Shown here piece after piece: positions 10,511 to 19,676 of a stretch of DNA of 64,000 nt. The notes below the pieces were generated by a model. The model searched no databases. It had not been told where the DNA came from and saw only the letters and a list, made by a program, of their open reading frames with translations. This DNA is from JAWKZG01 sp041396125 (GTDB lineage: Bacteria; Pseudomonadota; Gammaproteobacteria; Competibacterales; Competibacteraceae): contig JAWKZG010000016.1 in NCBI GenBank assembly GCA_041396125.1, positions 69,817 to 133,816 of the forward strand, given 5' to 3'. Within the stretch, counting starts at the first letter, position 1, and every line of letters starts with the position of its first letter. The translations under genes and the position numbers were made by a program.

Positions 10511-12928
10511 CTACACATCCAGATTTGTGACCAGCAGGGCATTCTGCTCGATAAAATCCCGTCTCGGCTCAACCTGATCGCCCATCAGTGTGGTGAACAC
10601 TTCGTCAGCAGTGATCGCATCTTCGATACGTACCTGCAACAGACGCCGGGTTTCCGGATCCATGGTAGTTTCCCACAGCTGATCAGGATTCATTTCGCCC
10701 AGACCTTTATAGCGTTGCACCCCCAGGCCACGACTGGCTTCCGCCAGTATCCAGTCCATCGCCTGCTCGAAACTGCTGACCGGCTGGGAACGGCCACCGC
10801 GGCTGATTTCTGCTCCTTCGTCGAGCAAATCCCGCACCCGCTCACTCAGCTTGGCGATCTTTTGATATTCCGGTGATTCGAAAAACTCCTGAGTCAGCCG
10901 GATGTCCTTGTCGTTACCGTGAGTACGCCGGGTGACGACAATCGCGTAATCAGGACGTCCTTCCCGCGCCTGCACTTTGACAGTGTAACTCGAACGCTCA
11001 CTGCTGCGATTGTTAAGCTGTTCACGGAGTTGATCAGCCCAGGCGTCAAGACTGGGTTCTGACAGCAGTTGCTCACGTGTCATCACGGGTAACTGCGTCA
11101 GTAATTTGAGCAGATCGCTGTCGTAACGATTAGCCAGCCGCTGAATCATATTCATTACAGCAATTTGAATCCGGGCCAGATCTTCCAGACCTGGACCGCT
11201 CAGCGGGGGAGCATCCGCATTGACGCGCAGGCTGGCACCATCCAGACCGCTGTTTAGCAGGTAAGCGGACAGCTCATGCTCATCCTTGACATAGCTTTCC
11301 TGCTTGCCACGCTTGATTTTAAACAGCGGCGGCTGGGCGATATAAATATAGCCGCGCTCGATCAGCTCCGGCATCTGCCGGTAGAAAAACGTGAGCAACA
11401 ACGTACGAATATGCGAGCCGTCCACATCAGCGTCAGTCATGATGATGACGCGGTGATAGCGCAGCTTGTCTGGATCGAATTCTTCTTTGCCGATACCGCA
11501 GCCCAGCGCAGTGATCAGTGTGCCGACTTCTGCCGATGACAGCATCTTGTCGAAACGGGCTTTTTCGACGTTCAGGATTTTACCTTTGAGCGGTAACACT
11601 GCCTGAAAACGCCGATCCCGACCTTGTTTGGCCGAGCCGCCGGCGGAATCACCCTCGACGATGAATAGTTCAGACTGGCTGGGATCTTTTTCCTGACAAT
11701 CGGCCAGTTTGCCAGGCAAACCGGCAATATCCAGAGCCCCTTTACGGCGGGTCATTTCGCGCGCCCGGCGGGCAGCTTCGCGGGCTCGGGCAGCTTCGAC
11801 GATTTTACCGGTAATCGCACGCGTTTCGGCAGGAAATTCCAGCAAAAACTCCTGCAGGCGCTCGCTCATCACCGACTCCACTGTACCTTTGACTTCGCTG
11901 GACACCAGCTTGTCTTTGGTCTGCGAGGAGAACTTGGGATCCGGCACCTTGACTGACAGTACCGCAGTCAGACCTTCACGCGCATCATCACCCGTGGTAG
12001 CGACTTTGGCTTTTTTAAGAATACCTTCACCGTCCATGTACTGGTTCAGGGTGCGGGTGAGTGCGCTGCGAAACCCTGCCAGGTGCGTACCACCATCACG
12101 CTGGGGAATATTATTGGTGAAGCAGAAAATATTTTCCTGATAGGAATCATTCCACTGCAGCGCTACTTCGACGGCAATACCGTCACGGTCGGTATTGCAA
12201 TAAAAAACGGTCGGATGAAGCGGGGTTTTATTGCGGTTCAGGTGTTCAACAAACGCACGAATGCCACCCTGATATTCGAACACATCACGCTTGCCGCTGC
12301 GCTCGTCAAACAGTTCGATGCGTACACCCGAATTCAGAAACGACAGTTCGCGCAGCCGCTTGGTCAACACATCGTAATGAAATTCGATGTTGGTGAACGT
12401 CTTGGCGCTGGGCTTGAAGTGGATTTCCGTACCGGTTTCGGTGGTCTCACCGATGACGCTCAGTTCGCTGGCCGGATCACCAAAACTGTAGTGTTGTTCG
12501 TAAATCTTGCCATCGCGCCGAATCACCATCCGCAGGGATTCTGACAGGGCATTGACCACCGACACCCCGACGCCGTGCAAACCACCGGAAACCTTGTAGG
12601 AATTGTCGTCGAATTTACCGCCGGCGTGCAGCACGGTCATGATGACTTCAGCCGCCGGACGGCCTTCGCCTTCATGCCAATCGACCGGTATACCGCGGCC
12701 ATTGTCGACCACGGTAATGGATTCATCGGAATGGATTTTGACCTGGATCGTGTCGCAGTGACCGGCCAGGGCCTCGTCGATGGCATTATCCACCACCTCG
12801 AACACCATATGGTGCAGGCCGGTACCGTCGTCGGTATCGCCGATGTACATCCCAGGGCGTTTGCGAACAGCATCCAAACCCTTGAGAACTTTAATATTAT
12901 CAGACGTGTAGGCTAGCGCTTCGCTCAT
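10511..12928 (-). CDS. gyrB: DNA gyrase subunit B
   Basis: GyrB is the ATPase subunit of the A2B2 topoisomerase that introduces negative supercoils. The roughly 805-residue product shows GLDAVRKRPGMYIG, the GHKL ATP-binding residues (VVDNAIDEALAG, VDNGRGIPV, GGLHGVGVSVVNAL), the Toprim motif VEGDSAGGSAKQGRDR, the DADVDGSHIRTLL metal site, and the gammaproteobacterial C-terminal RYKGLGEMNPDQLWETTMDP. ATG at 12928 (MSEALAYTSDNI) is the usual family start; an in-frame GTG at 12937 adds three residues. It follows recF with a 19-29 bp gap in the conserved origin cluster. Confidence 0.97.
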   Translation of the reverse strand: MSEALAYTSDNIKVLKGLDAVRKRPGMYIGDTDDGTGLHHMVFEVVDNAIDEALAGHCDTIQVKIHSDESITVVDNGRGIPVDWHEGEGRPAAEVIMTVLHAGGKFDDNSYKVSGGLHGVGVSVVNALSESLRMVIRRDGKIYEQHYSFGDPASELSVIGETTETGTEIHFKPSAKTFTNIEFHYDVLTKRLRELSFLNSGVRIELFDERSGKRDVFEYQGGIRAFVEHLNRNKTPLHPTVFYCNTDRDGIAVEVALQWNDSYQENIFCFTNNIPQRDGGTHLAGFRSALTRTLNQYMDGEGILKKAKVATTGDDAREGLTAVLSVKVPDPKFSSQTKDKLVSSEVKGTVESVMSERLQEFLLEFPAETRAITGKIVEAARAREAARRAREMTRRKGALDIAGLPGKLADCQEKDPSQSELFIVEGDSAGGSAKQGRDRRFQAVLPLKGKILNVEKARFDKMLSSAEVGTLITALGCGIGKEEFDPDKLRYHRVIIMTDADVDGSHIRTLLLTFFYRQMPELIERGYIYIAQPPLFKIKRGKQESYVKDEHELSAYLLNSGLDGASLRVNADAPPLSGPGLEDLARIQIAVMNMIQRLANRYDSDLLKLLTQLPVMTREQLLSEPSLDAWADQLREQLNNRSSERSSYTVKVQAREGRPDYAIVVTRRTHGNDKDIRLTQEFFESPEYQKIAKLSERVRDLLDEGAEISRGGRSQPVSSFEQAMDWILAEASRGLGVQRYKGLGEMNPDQLWETTMDPETRRLLQVRIEDAITADEVFTTLMGDQVEPRRDFIEQNALLVTNLDV

Positions 12929-12956
12929 GAAATCCACTTACCGGTCAAAAAAGCAA

Positions 12957-14057
12957 TTATACCACGTCGCAGCCTGCCTGAACTGCTCCATTCATCAATC
13001 GAAAGATATTCGCCTCGGGCCAGGCTGAGATCGGTAAAATATCCGGTTCTATGGCCGTTATCAGCAGTTGCACCGGCTGCTCTGCCAGGCTTTGCATGAT
13101 GCGCAAGCGTGACTGGCTGTCCAGTTCAGCCGGCAGATCGTCGATCAGCAAGGTGCAGCGACGCCCCTGCCGTTGATAAAACAGGCGGGCCTGCGCCAGT
13201 ACCAACGCACTGACCAGCAGTTTCTGTTGCCCGCGCGATACACTTTCCGCCACCGCACGACCATCGACACGGAGAATAAAATCCGCCCGCTGCGGGCCGT
13301 GGCGAGTATGTCCCTGTTGCCGGTCCAGTACAAAATCACGCCGCAGCACATCCAGCAGCGTCAGATCCTGAGTCCAGCCACGGCGGTACTCCAGGCTCAG
13401 TTTGCCCATCCCCAAAATCGACTGTGCCAAAGGCTGTAATTCTGTTAACAGCTCGGTACAAAAAGTCTGGCGCAAGCTGTTCAATTGCTCGCCGGCATTG
13501 GCCAGCTCAATATCCCAGGCGCTCACGCCGCGTTCGTCGCCCCGGCGGCCCAAAGCGGAATGGCGCAAGGCTGAATTACGCTGCCGCAAAGCGATATTGA
13601 AACGCTGCCATAACGGCCAGAAGGTGGCTTCATTGTGGAACAACCCCCAGTCCAGGAAGCGGCGGCGCAGCTGCGGACCATCATCCAGCAGGCGGTGACT
13701 GTCGGGATTAAGCAGCAAAACCGGTAAATGCGCAGCCAGCTCGGCCAGGGAACGGGCCGGCTGCCCGTCCACCCGAATAGTGACAGCCTGTGCACTGCGC
13801 TGGATACCGATGGGAATTTGCCGACCGCCGCTATTTACCCAGGCCAGTAAACGGAAGGCTGTCGCCTGATGGTGGATCAGAGGCTTCAGCTGCCGACTGC
13901 GAAAGGAACGGGTGCGGCCCAGATAATACAGGGCCTCCAGAATGCTGGTTTTACCGGACGCGTTGGGTCCGGCAATCAGGTTCAGTCCATCGTTCAATTC
14001 CAGCCGCGCCTGGCGCAGATTGCGAAAATCCGTGATATCCAGAACGGCTACGGTCAT
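12957..14057 (-). CDS. recF: DNA replication and repair protein RecF
   Basis: RecF is an SMC-like ATPase that with RecO and RecR loads RecA onto gapped DNA. The 366-residue product has the N-terminal DFRNLRQARLELNDGLNLIAG, Walker A GPNASGKTSILEAL, the signature region SRGQQKLLVSALVLAQ and the Walker B-like LLIDDLPAELD. Length matches the family. AAAGGA precedes the ATG. The gene is 24 bp after dnaN in the canonical dnaA-dnaN-recF-gyrB order. Confidence 0.96.
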   Translation of the reverse strand: MTVAVLDITDFRNLRQARLELNDGLNLIAGPNASGKTSILEALYYLGRTRSFRSRQLKPLIHHQATAFRLLAWVNSGGRQIPIGIQRSAQAVTIRVDGQPARSLAELAAHLPVLLLNPDSHRLLDDGPQLRRRFLDWGLFHNEATFWPLWQRFNIALRQRNSALRHSALGRRGDERGVSAWDIELANAGEQLNSLRQTFCTELLTELQPLAQSILGMGKLSLEYRRGWTQDLTLLDVLRRDFVLDRQQGHTRHGPQRADFILRVDGRAVAESVSRGQQKLLVSALVLAQARLFYQRQGRRCTLLIDDLPAELDSQSRLRIMQSLAEQPVQLLITAIEPDILPISAWPEANIFRLMNGAVQAGCDVV

Positions 14058-14081
14058 TCCTTTTACTAATCAAACAATTGC

Positions 14082-15179
14082 TTACAGGCGCATCGGGCTG
14101 ATGACGTAACGGCTATCCTCGGATTCAGCCTCACGTAACAGGCAACTGCTGTTGGCATCGTTGAAGAAGATTTTTACCAGTTCACCCTGTAAAGCACCCA
14201 TGGCATCAAGCAGATAGGCAACATTAAAACCAATTTCCAGCGACCCGCCACTGTAATTGACTTCGATTTCCTCTTCAGCCTCTTCCTGTTCCGGATTATT
14301 GGCCTGGATGCGTAGCAGCCAGTCTTCCAGATTCAGCCGTACCCCTCTGTTTTCATTAGATAAAATAGAGGCTCGACTAAGTGCTGACCGCAGTTGATTA
14401 CGATCAGCAACCAGCACCCGTTCGCTTTCCACCGGGATAGCCCGCTGATAATCGGGAAATTTGCCGTCGATCAGTTTGGAAGTAAAGCGGATATCACCCA
14501 GGGCAATATGGATATGGCTGCTGCCGAGCTTGATTTCGACGTCACTGTCATCATCCGCCAATAGTCTTGAGAGCTCCTGTACGCCTTTCCTGGGCACGAT
14601 CACCTGCTGACCCACGTCTACCTCAATATGCGCTGGTTTATCGCTCAGCGCCAGCCTGTGGCCGTCAGTAGCAACTGCTCGCAGGGTGTTGTCACCGACT
14701 TCAAACAATAAGCCGTTCAGGTAGTAGCGGACATCCTGCTGAGCCATGGCAAACTGGGTGGCTTCGATCAGTGCTTTCAGGTCACGCTGGCGCAGGGTAA
14801 TACTGCCTTGCACGTCGAATGACTCCAGCGTCGGCATGTCCTCCACCGGCAAAGTAGCCAGGGCAAACCGGCTGCGACCACTGCGCAGTTGGGCTTTAGC
14901 ACCTTCGACGGTCACCGAGACCTGCTCACCTTCCGGCAAGGCCCGCAGGATATCCAGCAGTTTCCGGGCCGGCAGTGTTGCCTTGCCATCGTCTATCGCC
15001 AGCAGGTTATCCCAGGCGGATAGTTCCACTTCCAGATCAGTGGCGGTAAACAACAACTTGCTGTCTTCAGCAATGACCAGCACATTCGACAGGATCGGCA
15101 AAGTCTGCCGGCGTTCCACAACGCCGATTACATGTTGCAGCAGAGCGAGTAACTGCTCGCGTTGCGTTTCGAGTTTCAT
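14082..15179 (-). CDS. dnaN: DNA polymerase III subunit beta (sliding clamp)
   Basis: This ring-shaped clamp tethers Pol III to DNA. The 365-residue product starts MKLETQREQLLALLQHVIGV and shows HTLPILSNVL-type (RQTLPILSNVLV), DVRYYLNGLLFEV, ATDGHRLAL and the C-terminal SRYVISPMRL typical of clamps. The reading frame extends upstream to 15311 but those 44 residues are not clamp-like, so the ATG at 15177-15179 is chosen. An acidic EEAEEEIEVNY stretch near residue 300 is a small local insertion. Its leader overlaps the origin region. Confidence 0.96.
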   Translation of the reverse strand: MKLETQREQLLALLQHVIGVVERRQTLPILSNVLVIAEDSKLLFTATDLEVELSAWDNLLAIDDGKATLPARKLLDILRALPEGEQVSVTVEGAKAQLRSGRSRFALATLPVEDMPTLESFDVQGSITLRQRDLKALIEATQFAMAQQDVRYYLNGLLFEVGDNTLRAVATDGHRLALSDKPAHIEVDVGQQVIVPRKGVQELSRLLADDDSDVEIKLGSSHIHIALGDIRFTSKLIDGKFPDYQRAIPVESERVLVADRNQLRSALSRASILSNENRGVRLNLEDWLLRIQANNPEQEEAEEEIEVNYSGGSLEIGFNVAYLLDAMGALQGELVKIFFNDANSSCLLREAESEDSRYVISPMRL

Positions 15180-15330
15180 TGCACTTATAGCCTCGTAAAT
15201 TTTCCCAAAGTATCCGTATCTGAATGGCCAGTGATTTCTGACTGGCCAAAACCTCCACCAGATCCTGAACAGGGTGTAAAGGTCACTCGCTGGATTTTGT
15301 GCTGTCAGCACATGTCCATCCAGGAGCGCT

Positions 15331-15565
15331 GTTAATTAATATATATACTTATATATATACTTATTATTATTAAGCAGAGGGTTTTCTGTGGATAACTTTT
15401 CTGTATTCATTAATAATCAATAGCTTAATATGTGTTTTACCTGTGGATAAGTCTGTGGATAAGCTGTGGATAAGTTGTGGATAAGTCGGGAGGGAAAAGT
15501 TATCCACATTTTATCCACAGACTTATCCACAGGAAAACCCCTAGTTATCCACAATTTTATCCACA
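15331..15565. other. oriC: Chromosomal replication origin oriC (dnaA-dnaN spacer)
   Basis: Ten exact consensus DnaA boxes are visible. Five read TGTGGATAA at 15387, 15442, 15454, 15465 and 15476. Five read TTATCCACA at 15500, 15511, 15523, 15545 and 15557. The two orientations face each other around about 15490. At 15332-15360 there is an alternating ATATATACTT-type stretch suited to strand opening. Between it and the first box, 15361-15372 is four TTA triplets (TAA on the other strand), matching a DnaA-trio, then a GC-richer spacer. The neighbouring dnaA, dnaN, recF and gyrB support the call. Confidence 0.92.
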
Positions 15566-15593
15566 GGCATGTTAAGCGCATGATTATACTAGG

Positions 15594-16970
15594 TTATGTC
15601 GATAAAGTGATCATCAGATTAGTAAAATCCTCACGAATGGTTTCATCGCTCTGCTGGAGTTCTTTTACCTTTCTGATCGCATGTAAAACAGTCGTATGAT
15701 CCCGTCCACCGAACGCTTCTCCGATCTCCGGCAGGCTGTGGCTTGTCAAATCTTTTGCCAGCGCCATAGCGATCTGACGGGGGCGGGAAAAAGCCCGCAA
15801 TCGACTGTTCGAACATAAATCCGAGACCCGGATTTTGTAATAGTCCGCCACAGTTTTCTGGATATTTTCTATCGTGACCAGCTTATCGTGCAGCACCAGC
15901 AGATCGCTTAACGCCTCTTTGGTGAAGGTTAAGGTGATCTGCTTGCCGGTAAACTGGGAGTTGGCATGGACACGGCGCAGCGCGCCTTCCAGCTCACGCA
16001 CATTGGACCGAATGCGCTGGGCGATGAAAAAAGCGACTTCGTCCGGCAAGTGAATATTGGCCTGCTGGGCTTTTTTCATCAGGATCGCGACCCGGGTTTC
16101 CAGTTCCGGCGGCTCGATAGCCACGGTCAAACCCCAGCCAAAGCGGGACTTGAGCCGCTCTTCCACACCGTTAACTTCACGCGGATAGCGGTCACAGGTC
16201 AAAATAACCTGCTGGCGACCTTCCAATAAATTATTAAAAGTATGAAAAAACTCCTCTTGTGAGCGCTCCTTGCCCGCGAAAAACTGAATATCGTCGATTA
16301 ACAAGGCGTCCAACGAACGATAATACTGTTTAAAGTCGTTGATCGAGTTGTGCTGCAAAGCCCGCACCATATCGGCGACAAAATGCTCGGAATGCAGATA
16401 AGCGATCTTTGCTTCCGGATTGCGGGTACGGATGGTATTGCCCACGGCATGCATCAAATGGGTTTTACCCAGCCCCGTACCGCCGTAGATACATAATGGG
16501 TTATAGGCTTTGCCTGGATTCTGGGTGACTTGCAGGCAAGCAGCCCGGGCCAGCTGGTTGGATTTTCCCTCAACAAAGTTGTCAAAAGTAAAGTCAGGGT
16601 TTAAATTACTGCTTTTAGGCGTATTTTCAGATGGGACTTCGACCAGCAGCGGTTTTTTCGTCGTACTGGGAGAGATCGGATTGGCGGCCGCTTCAGCTGC
16701 TGCTGACTCGCGCATAGCTGTTTGCCGGCTGCTGCCGATTTCCAGCAAGACATGAATGCCATGACTGGGAAAACGTTTTGCAAGCGCGGTTCGGATATGT
16801 TCCAGATGATGACCTTTTACCCAATCCAGTACAAAACGATTGGGTGCCAGCAGGCGCAGCTGGTCTTCTCCCTCGATCGCATGCAGTGGTCGAATCCAGG
16901 TATTCAGTTGTTGCTCGGAGAGATCTTGTTCCAATAATTCCAAGCAAGATTTCCAGATGGATTGCTCCAC
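15594..16970 (-). CDS. dnaA: Chromosomal replication initiator protein DnaA
   Basis: DnaA is an AAA+ ATPase that binds TTATCCACA boxes and opens oriC. The 458-residue product has domain I (WKSCLELLEQDLSEQQLNTWIRPL), a variable linker at about 95-125, the start of domain III (NPDFTFDNFVEGKSNQLARA), Walker A GGTGLGKTHLMHAVG, Walker B LLIDDIQFFAGKE, and domain IV with the DNA-binding signature GGRDHTTVLHAIRKV. The start is GTG at 16968-16970, preceded by GGAG. The box cluster lies directly downstream, and further DnaA-like boxes are in its promoter (17014-17035), consistent with autoregulation. Confidence 0.97.
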   Translation of the reverse strand: MEQSIWKSCLELLEQDLSEQQLNTWIRPLHAIEGEDQLRLLAPNRFVLDWVKGHHLEHIRTALAKRFPSHGIHVLLEIGSSRQTAMRESAAAEAAANPISPSTTKKPLLVEVPSENTPKSSNLNPDFTFDNFVEGKSNQLARAACLQVTQNPGKAYNPLCIYGGTGLGKTHLMHAVGNTIRTRNPEAKIAYLHSEHFVADMVRALQHNSINDFKQYYRSLDALLIDDIQFFAGKERSQEEFFHTFNNLLEGRQQVILTCDRYPREVNGVEERLKSRFGWGLTVAIEPPELETRVAILMKKAQQANIHLPDEVAFFIAQRIRSNVRELEGALRRVHANSQFTGKQITLTFTKEALSDLLVLHDKLVTIENIQKTVADYYKIRVSDLCSNSRLRAFSRPRQIAMALAKDLTSHSLPEIGEAFGGRDHTTVLHAIRKVKELQQSDETIREDFTNLMITLST

Positions 16971-17196
16971 TCCAGGCTCCCGGATGACGTGCTAAAGATG
17001 ACAGATTCTAGGGTTATTCACAGATGTTATCCACAACTGATCATTATGCGGCAAATTTGCATTGACGACAGGTCTTGACAGCGTACGGGGTAACGATTAA
17101 GTTTGCCGGTCTTTGTCTTTTCACCAGCCAGCTAATATTTAGCTGGCATGTTAGATACACGTTGTATCTGTTATATCTGTATCAAAGGTATAGAAA
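16971..17196. promoter_or_regulatory. Divergent dnaA/rpmH promoter region with DnaA boxes and hairpin
   Basis: This 226-bp divergent spacer has a consensus DnaA box TTATCCACA at 17027-17035 and a one-mismatch box TTATTCACA at 17014-17022, in dnaA's promoter-proximal part. A TTGACA at 17077-17082 could be an rpmH-directed -35 element. A perfect 9-bp inverted repeat with a 3-base loop (GCCAGCTAA / TTAGCTGGC) covers 17127-17147, and GATACA-CGT-TGTATC follows at about 17154. Promoter positions are inferred, not proven. Confidence 0.55.
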
Positions 17197-17331
17197 ATGA
17201 AACGCACTTTTCAACCCAGTAATTTGCATCGCAAACGCACCCACGGCTTTCGTGCCCGTATGGCGACCAAAGGCGGTCGCGCAGTGATTAAGGCACGTCG
17301 TGCCAAAGGGCGTGTGCGGCTTACGCCTTGA
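17197..17331 (+). CDS. rpmH: 50S ribosomal protein L34
   Basis: The 44-residue, highly basic product reads MKRTFQPSNLHRKRTHGF, then RARMATKGGRAVIKARRAKG, then RVRLTP. This is the near-universal L34 sequence. It heads the conserved rpmH-rnpA-yidD-yidC-mnmE cluster, divergent from dnaA, and ends 4 bp before the chosen rnpA start. Confidence 0.98.
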   Translation: MKRTFQPSNLHRKRTHGFRARMATKGGRAVIKARRAKGRVRLTP

Positions 17332-17335
17332 CGGA

Positions 17336-17701
17336 GTGAGTAATGCGCGCTTTCCCCGGCGCGCGCGCTTACTGAGTAAAGCGGATTTTGACCGTGTTTT
17401 CAGACAAGCGGCTAAATCCGGTGACCGTTATTTTACCGTACTGTATCTGCCCAATGGGCTCGGTCATGCCCGTTTGGGCTTAGCGATATCCCGTAAAGCC
17501 GCGCGTTCCGCCGTTGTGCGAAATCGTATCAAGCGGATGATCCGGGAGCGTTTCCGTTTAAACCAGCATTGCTTGTCGCCTTTGGATATCGTGGTGATAG
17601 CCCGCCCGCAACTCGCCGGGGAAGATCCGGTCGCTTTATGCCATTCCATCGAACGGCATTGGCGCAGATTAGTCTCCAGAATAGACCCAAACGCATCATG
17701 A
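17336..17701 (+). CDS. rnpA: Ribonuclease P protein component
   Basis: This is the protein subunit of RNase P, which matures tRNA 5' ends with the M1 RNA. The basic product of about 121 residues has FPRRARLLSKADFDRVF, RLGLAISRKAARSAVVRNRIKRMIRE (the RNR signature, about 55-80) and a terminal IERHWRRL helix. Several in-frame GTGs exist. GTG at 17336 avoids a long overlap with rpmH and gives the family length; GTG at 17300 would lengthen the N-terminus inside rpmH. The 3' end overlaps yidD by 4 bases. Confidence 0.94.
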   Translation: MSNARFPRRARLLSKADFDRVFRQAAKSGDRYFTVLYLPNGLGHARLGLAISRKAARSAVVRNRIKRMIRERFRLNQHCLSPLDIVVIARPQLAGEDPVALCHSIERHWRRLVSRIDPNAS

Positions 17702-17946
17702 TAAGTAAGGTTTTGCTCGCGCCGATACTTTTTTACCGCTGGTTTATCCGGCCGGTACTGGGTAACCATTGCCGATTTTACCCGAGCTGTTCACAATACG
17801 CGCTCGAAGCCATCGATAAACACGGTAGTGCCAAAGGCTCCTGGCTGGCGCTGAGACGCATTTTGCGCTGCCACCCCTGGCATGCCGGCGGGGTCGACCC
17901 GGTGCCCGACGTTCACCAACCTGGAATTCAACAAGATACTCGCTGA
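17698..17946 (+). CDS. yidD: Membrane protein insertion efficiency factor YidD
   Basis: This 82-residue YidD (DUF37) protein aids YidC-dependent insertion at the inner membrane. It carries the family hallmark CRFYPSCSQYALEAI and the following HG-xxKGSWLALRRILRCHPW and GGVDPVP. ATG 17698 overlaps the rnpA stop and the TGA overlaps the yidC ATG, so the genes are translationally coupled. Confidence 0.95.
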   Translation: MISKVLLAPILFYRWFIRPVLGNHCRFYPSCSQYALEAIDKHGSAKGSWLALRRILRCHPWHAGGVDPVPDVHQPGIQQDTR

Positions 17947-19622
17947 TGGAAAATCAACGCCTTATTTTAGTTATCGCGCTCGGCTTGGTGCTGTTCCTGA
18001 TCTGGCAAGCCTGGATGGAAGAGCAAATGGCGCTTAATCCACCACCAGCCCAGACTTCACTTAGCACACCATCCGCCACCGCACCGGATAGCCCGGGCCA
18101 ATCTGGTACTGGCCCGGTCGCCGGCGACGTGCCTCTGGCACCAGGCGCTACTGCAGCCAGCGCTGTACCCAGCACACCTGCTACTGGCACCAGCCAGCGC
18201 ATCAAAGTGATCACCGATCAGTATGTCGCCGAGATCGATACGCGCGGCGGCAGTTTAGTGCATGCCGGTCTGCTCCAGTACCCGGAATCGCTGCAGCAGC
18301 CAGACCAGCCGTTTGCTCTGCTGAGCGATAACCCGGTCAATTTATTTATTGCTGAGTCCGGCTTGCAGGCCACCGCGGGCATAGCACCTGGGCGTGACCA
18401 GGTTTTCCAGGCCGCGCAAACCGAATACAAACTGGCAGACGGTCAGAATTCACTGGAAGTACCGCTGAGCTGGAGCGATGAATCCGGTCTCACGATCACC
18501 AAAATCTACACGTTCCATCGTGACCGCTTCACCATTGATGTGGTGCACCGGATCGAAAACAGCAGTGACGCCGAGTGGCGTGGCAGCCAGTACCGGGAGC
18601 TGGTGCGACGGCCGCCGAATGAATCGCGTGGCCTGGGCGCTGTGTATACCTATACCGGTGGTGTCATTTCTACCCCCGAGCAAAAATACGAGAAGATTGA
18701 TTTTGGCGACATGGCTGAAACTAATCTGGATCTGGACGTTGCCGGCGGCTGGATTGCAATGATCCAACACTATTTTCTCGGTGCCTGGATTCCGGCGCAG
18801 GACGAACTCAATAAATTTTACAGCCGGGCTCTGGGCGATGGCCGTTATCGTCTGGGTATGGTCAGCGCGGAGCAGACTGTCGCGGCAGGACAGACCGGAA
18901 CATTTGCCACCCAGCTGTATGTCGGCCCCAAAATCCAGGAACGCCTGGAAGGTCTGGCACCCAATCTCAGCCGTACGGTTGATTACGGCTGGCTGTGGTT
19001 TATCGCCGAACCGCTGTTTGTCATCCTGAAATGGCTGCACGGCCTGCTCGGCAACTGGGGTTGGTCGATTATCCTGCTGACCGTCATGATTAAAGCGGTG
19101 TTTTTCAAGCTGTCCGAAACCAGTTACCGCTCCATGGCCAATATGCGCAAGCTGGCACCCAAGCTGCAGCAGATGAAAGAGCGTTACGGCGATGATCGCG
19201 CCAAGCTCAATCAGGCAATGATGGAGATGTATAAGAAGGAGAAGATCAATCCCTTGGGCGGCTGTCTGCCCATACTGGTGCAGATCCCGGTTTTTATCGC
19301 GCTGTACTGGATGTTGCTGGAAAGCGTCGAGTTGCGTCAGGCACCGTGGCTGGGCTGGATTCAGGATTTGTCCACCAAAGATCCGTATTACATCCTGCCG
19401 CTGATCATGGGCGTCAGTATGTTTATCCAGCAAAGACTCAATCCTACGCCGCCCGATCCCATCCAGGCCAAAGTCATGATGGCGCTGCCGGTGGTGTTTA
19501 CTTTCTTCTTCCTGTGGTTTCCGTCCGGACTGGTACTGTACTGGGTAGTCAATAACGTGCTGTCGATTACGCAGCAATACATCATTACCAAACGGGTGGA
19601 GGCCGGTACGGCCAAAACTTGA
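17946..19622 (+). CDS. yidC: Membrane protein insertase YidC
   Basis: YidC inserts and folds inner-membrane proteins alone or with SecYEG. The 558-residue product has an N-terminal anchor (LILVIALGLVLFLIWQAW), a Pro/Ala/Thr-rich linker at about 30-85, the large periplasmic beta-domain, and the conserved C-terminal five-helix insertase core with NWGWSIILLTVMIKAVFF, MKERYGDDRAKLNQAMMEMY, KINPLGGCLPILVQIPVFIA and a final WVVNNVLSITQQ. Length matches Gram-negative YidC. A short GGAGG-TCTG-CCTCC hairpin follows the stop. Confidence 0.97.
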   Translation: MENQRLILVIALGLVLFLIWQAWMEEQMALNPPPAQTSLSTPSATAPDSPGQSGTGPVAGDVPLAPGATAASAVPSTPATGTSQRIKVITDQYVAEIDTRGGSLVHAGLLQYPESLQQPDQPFALLSDNPVNLFIAESGLQATAGIAPGRDQVFQAAQTEYKLADGQNSLEVPLSWSDESGLTITKIYTFHRDRFTIDVVHRIENSSDAEWRGSQYRELVRRPPNESRGLGAVYTYTGGVISTPEQKYEKIDFGDMAETNLDLDVAGGWIAMIQHYFLGAWIPAQDELNKFYSRALGDGRYRLGMVSAEQTVAAGQTGTFATQLYVGPKIQERLEGLAPNLSRTVDYGWLWFIAEPLFVILKWLHGLLGNWGWSIILLTVMIKAVFFKLSETSYRSMANMRKLAPKLQQMKERYGDDRAKLNQAMMEMYKKEKINPLGGCLPILVQIPVFIALYWMLLESVELRQAPWLGWIQDLSTKDPYYILPLIMGVSMFIQQRLNPTPPDPIQAKVMMALPVVFTFFFLWFPSGLVLYWVVNNVLSITQQYIITKRVEAGTAKT

Positions 19623-19676
19623 GGAGGTCTGCCTCCCCGGCCATGAAACCGTACTCAAGACTCTACTGAGAAGGCG

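Noticed and set aside
17300..17335. Longer N-terminus for rnpA
   Set aside because: It would lie almost entirely inside rpmH and exceeds the family length; GTG 17336 fits better.
18450..19658. A 402-residue reading frame opposite yidC
   Set aside because: Shadow of yidC with no family features or ribosome-binding site.
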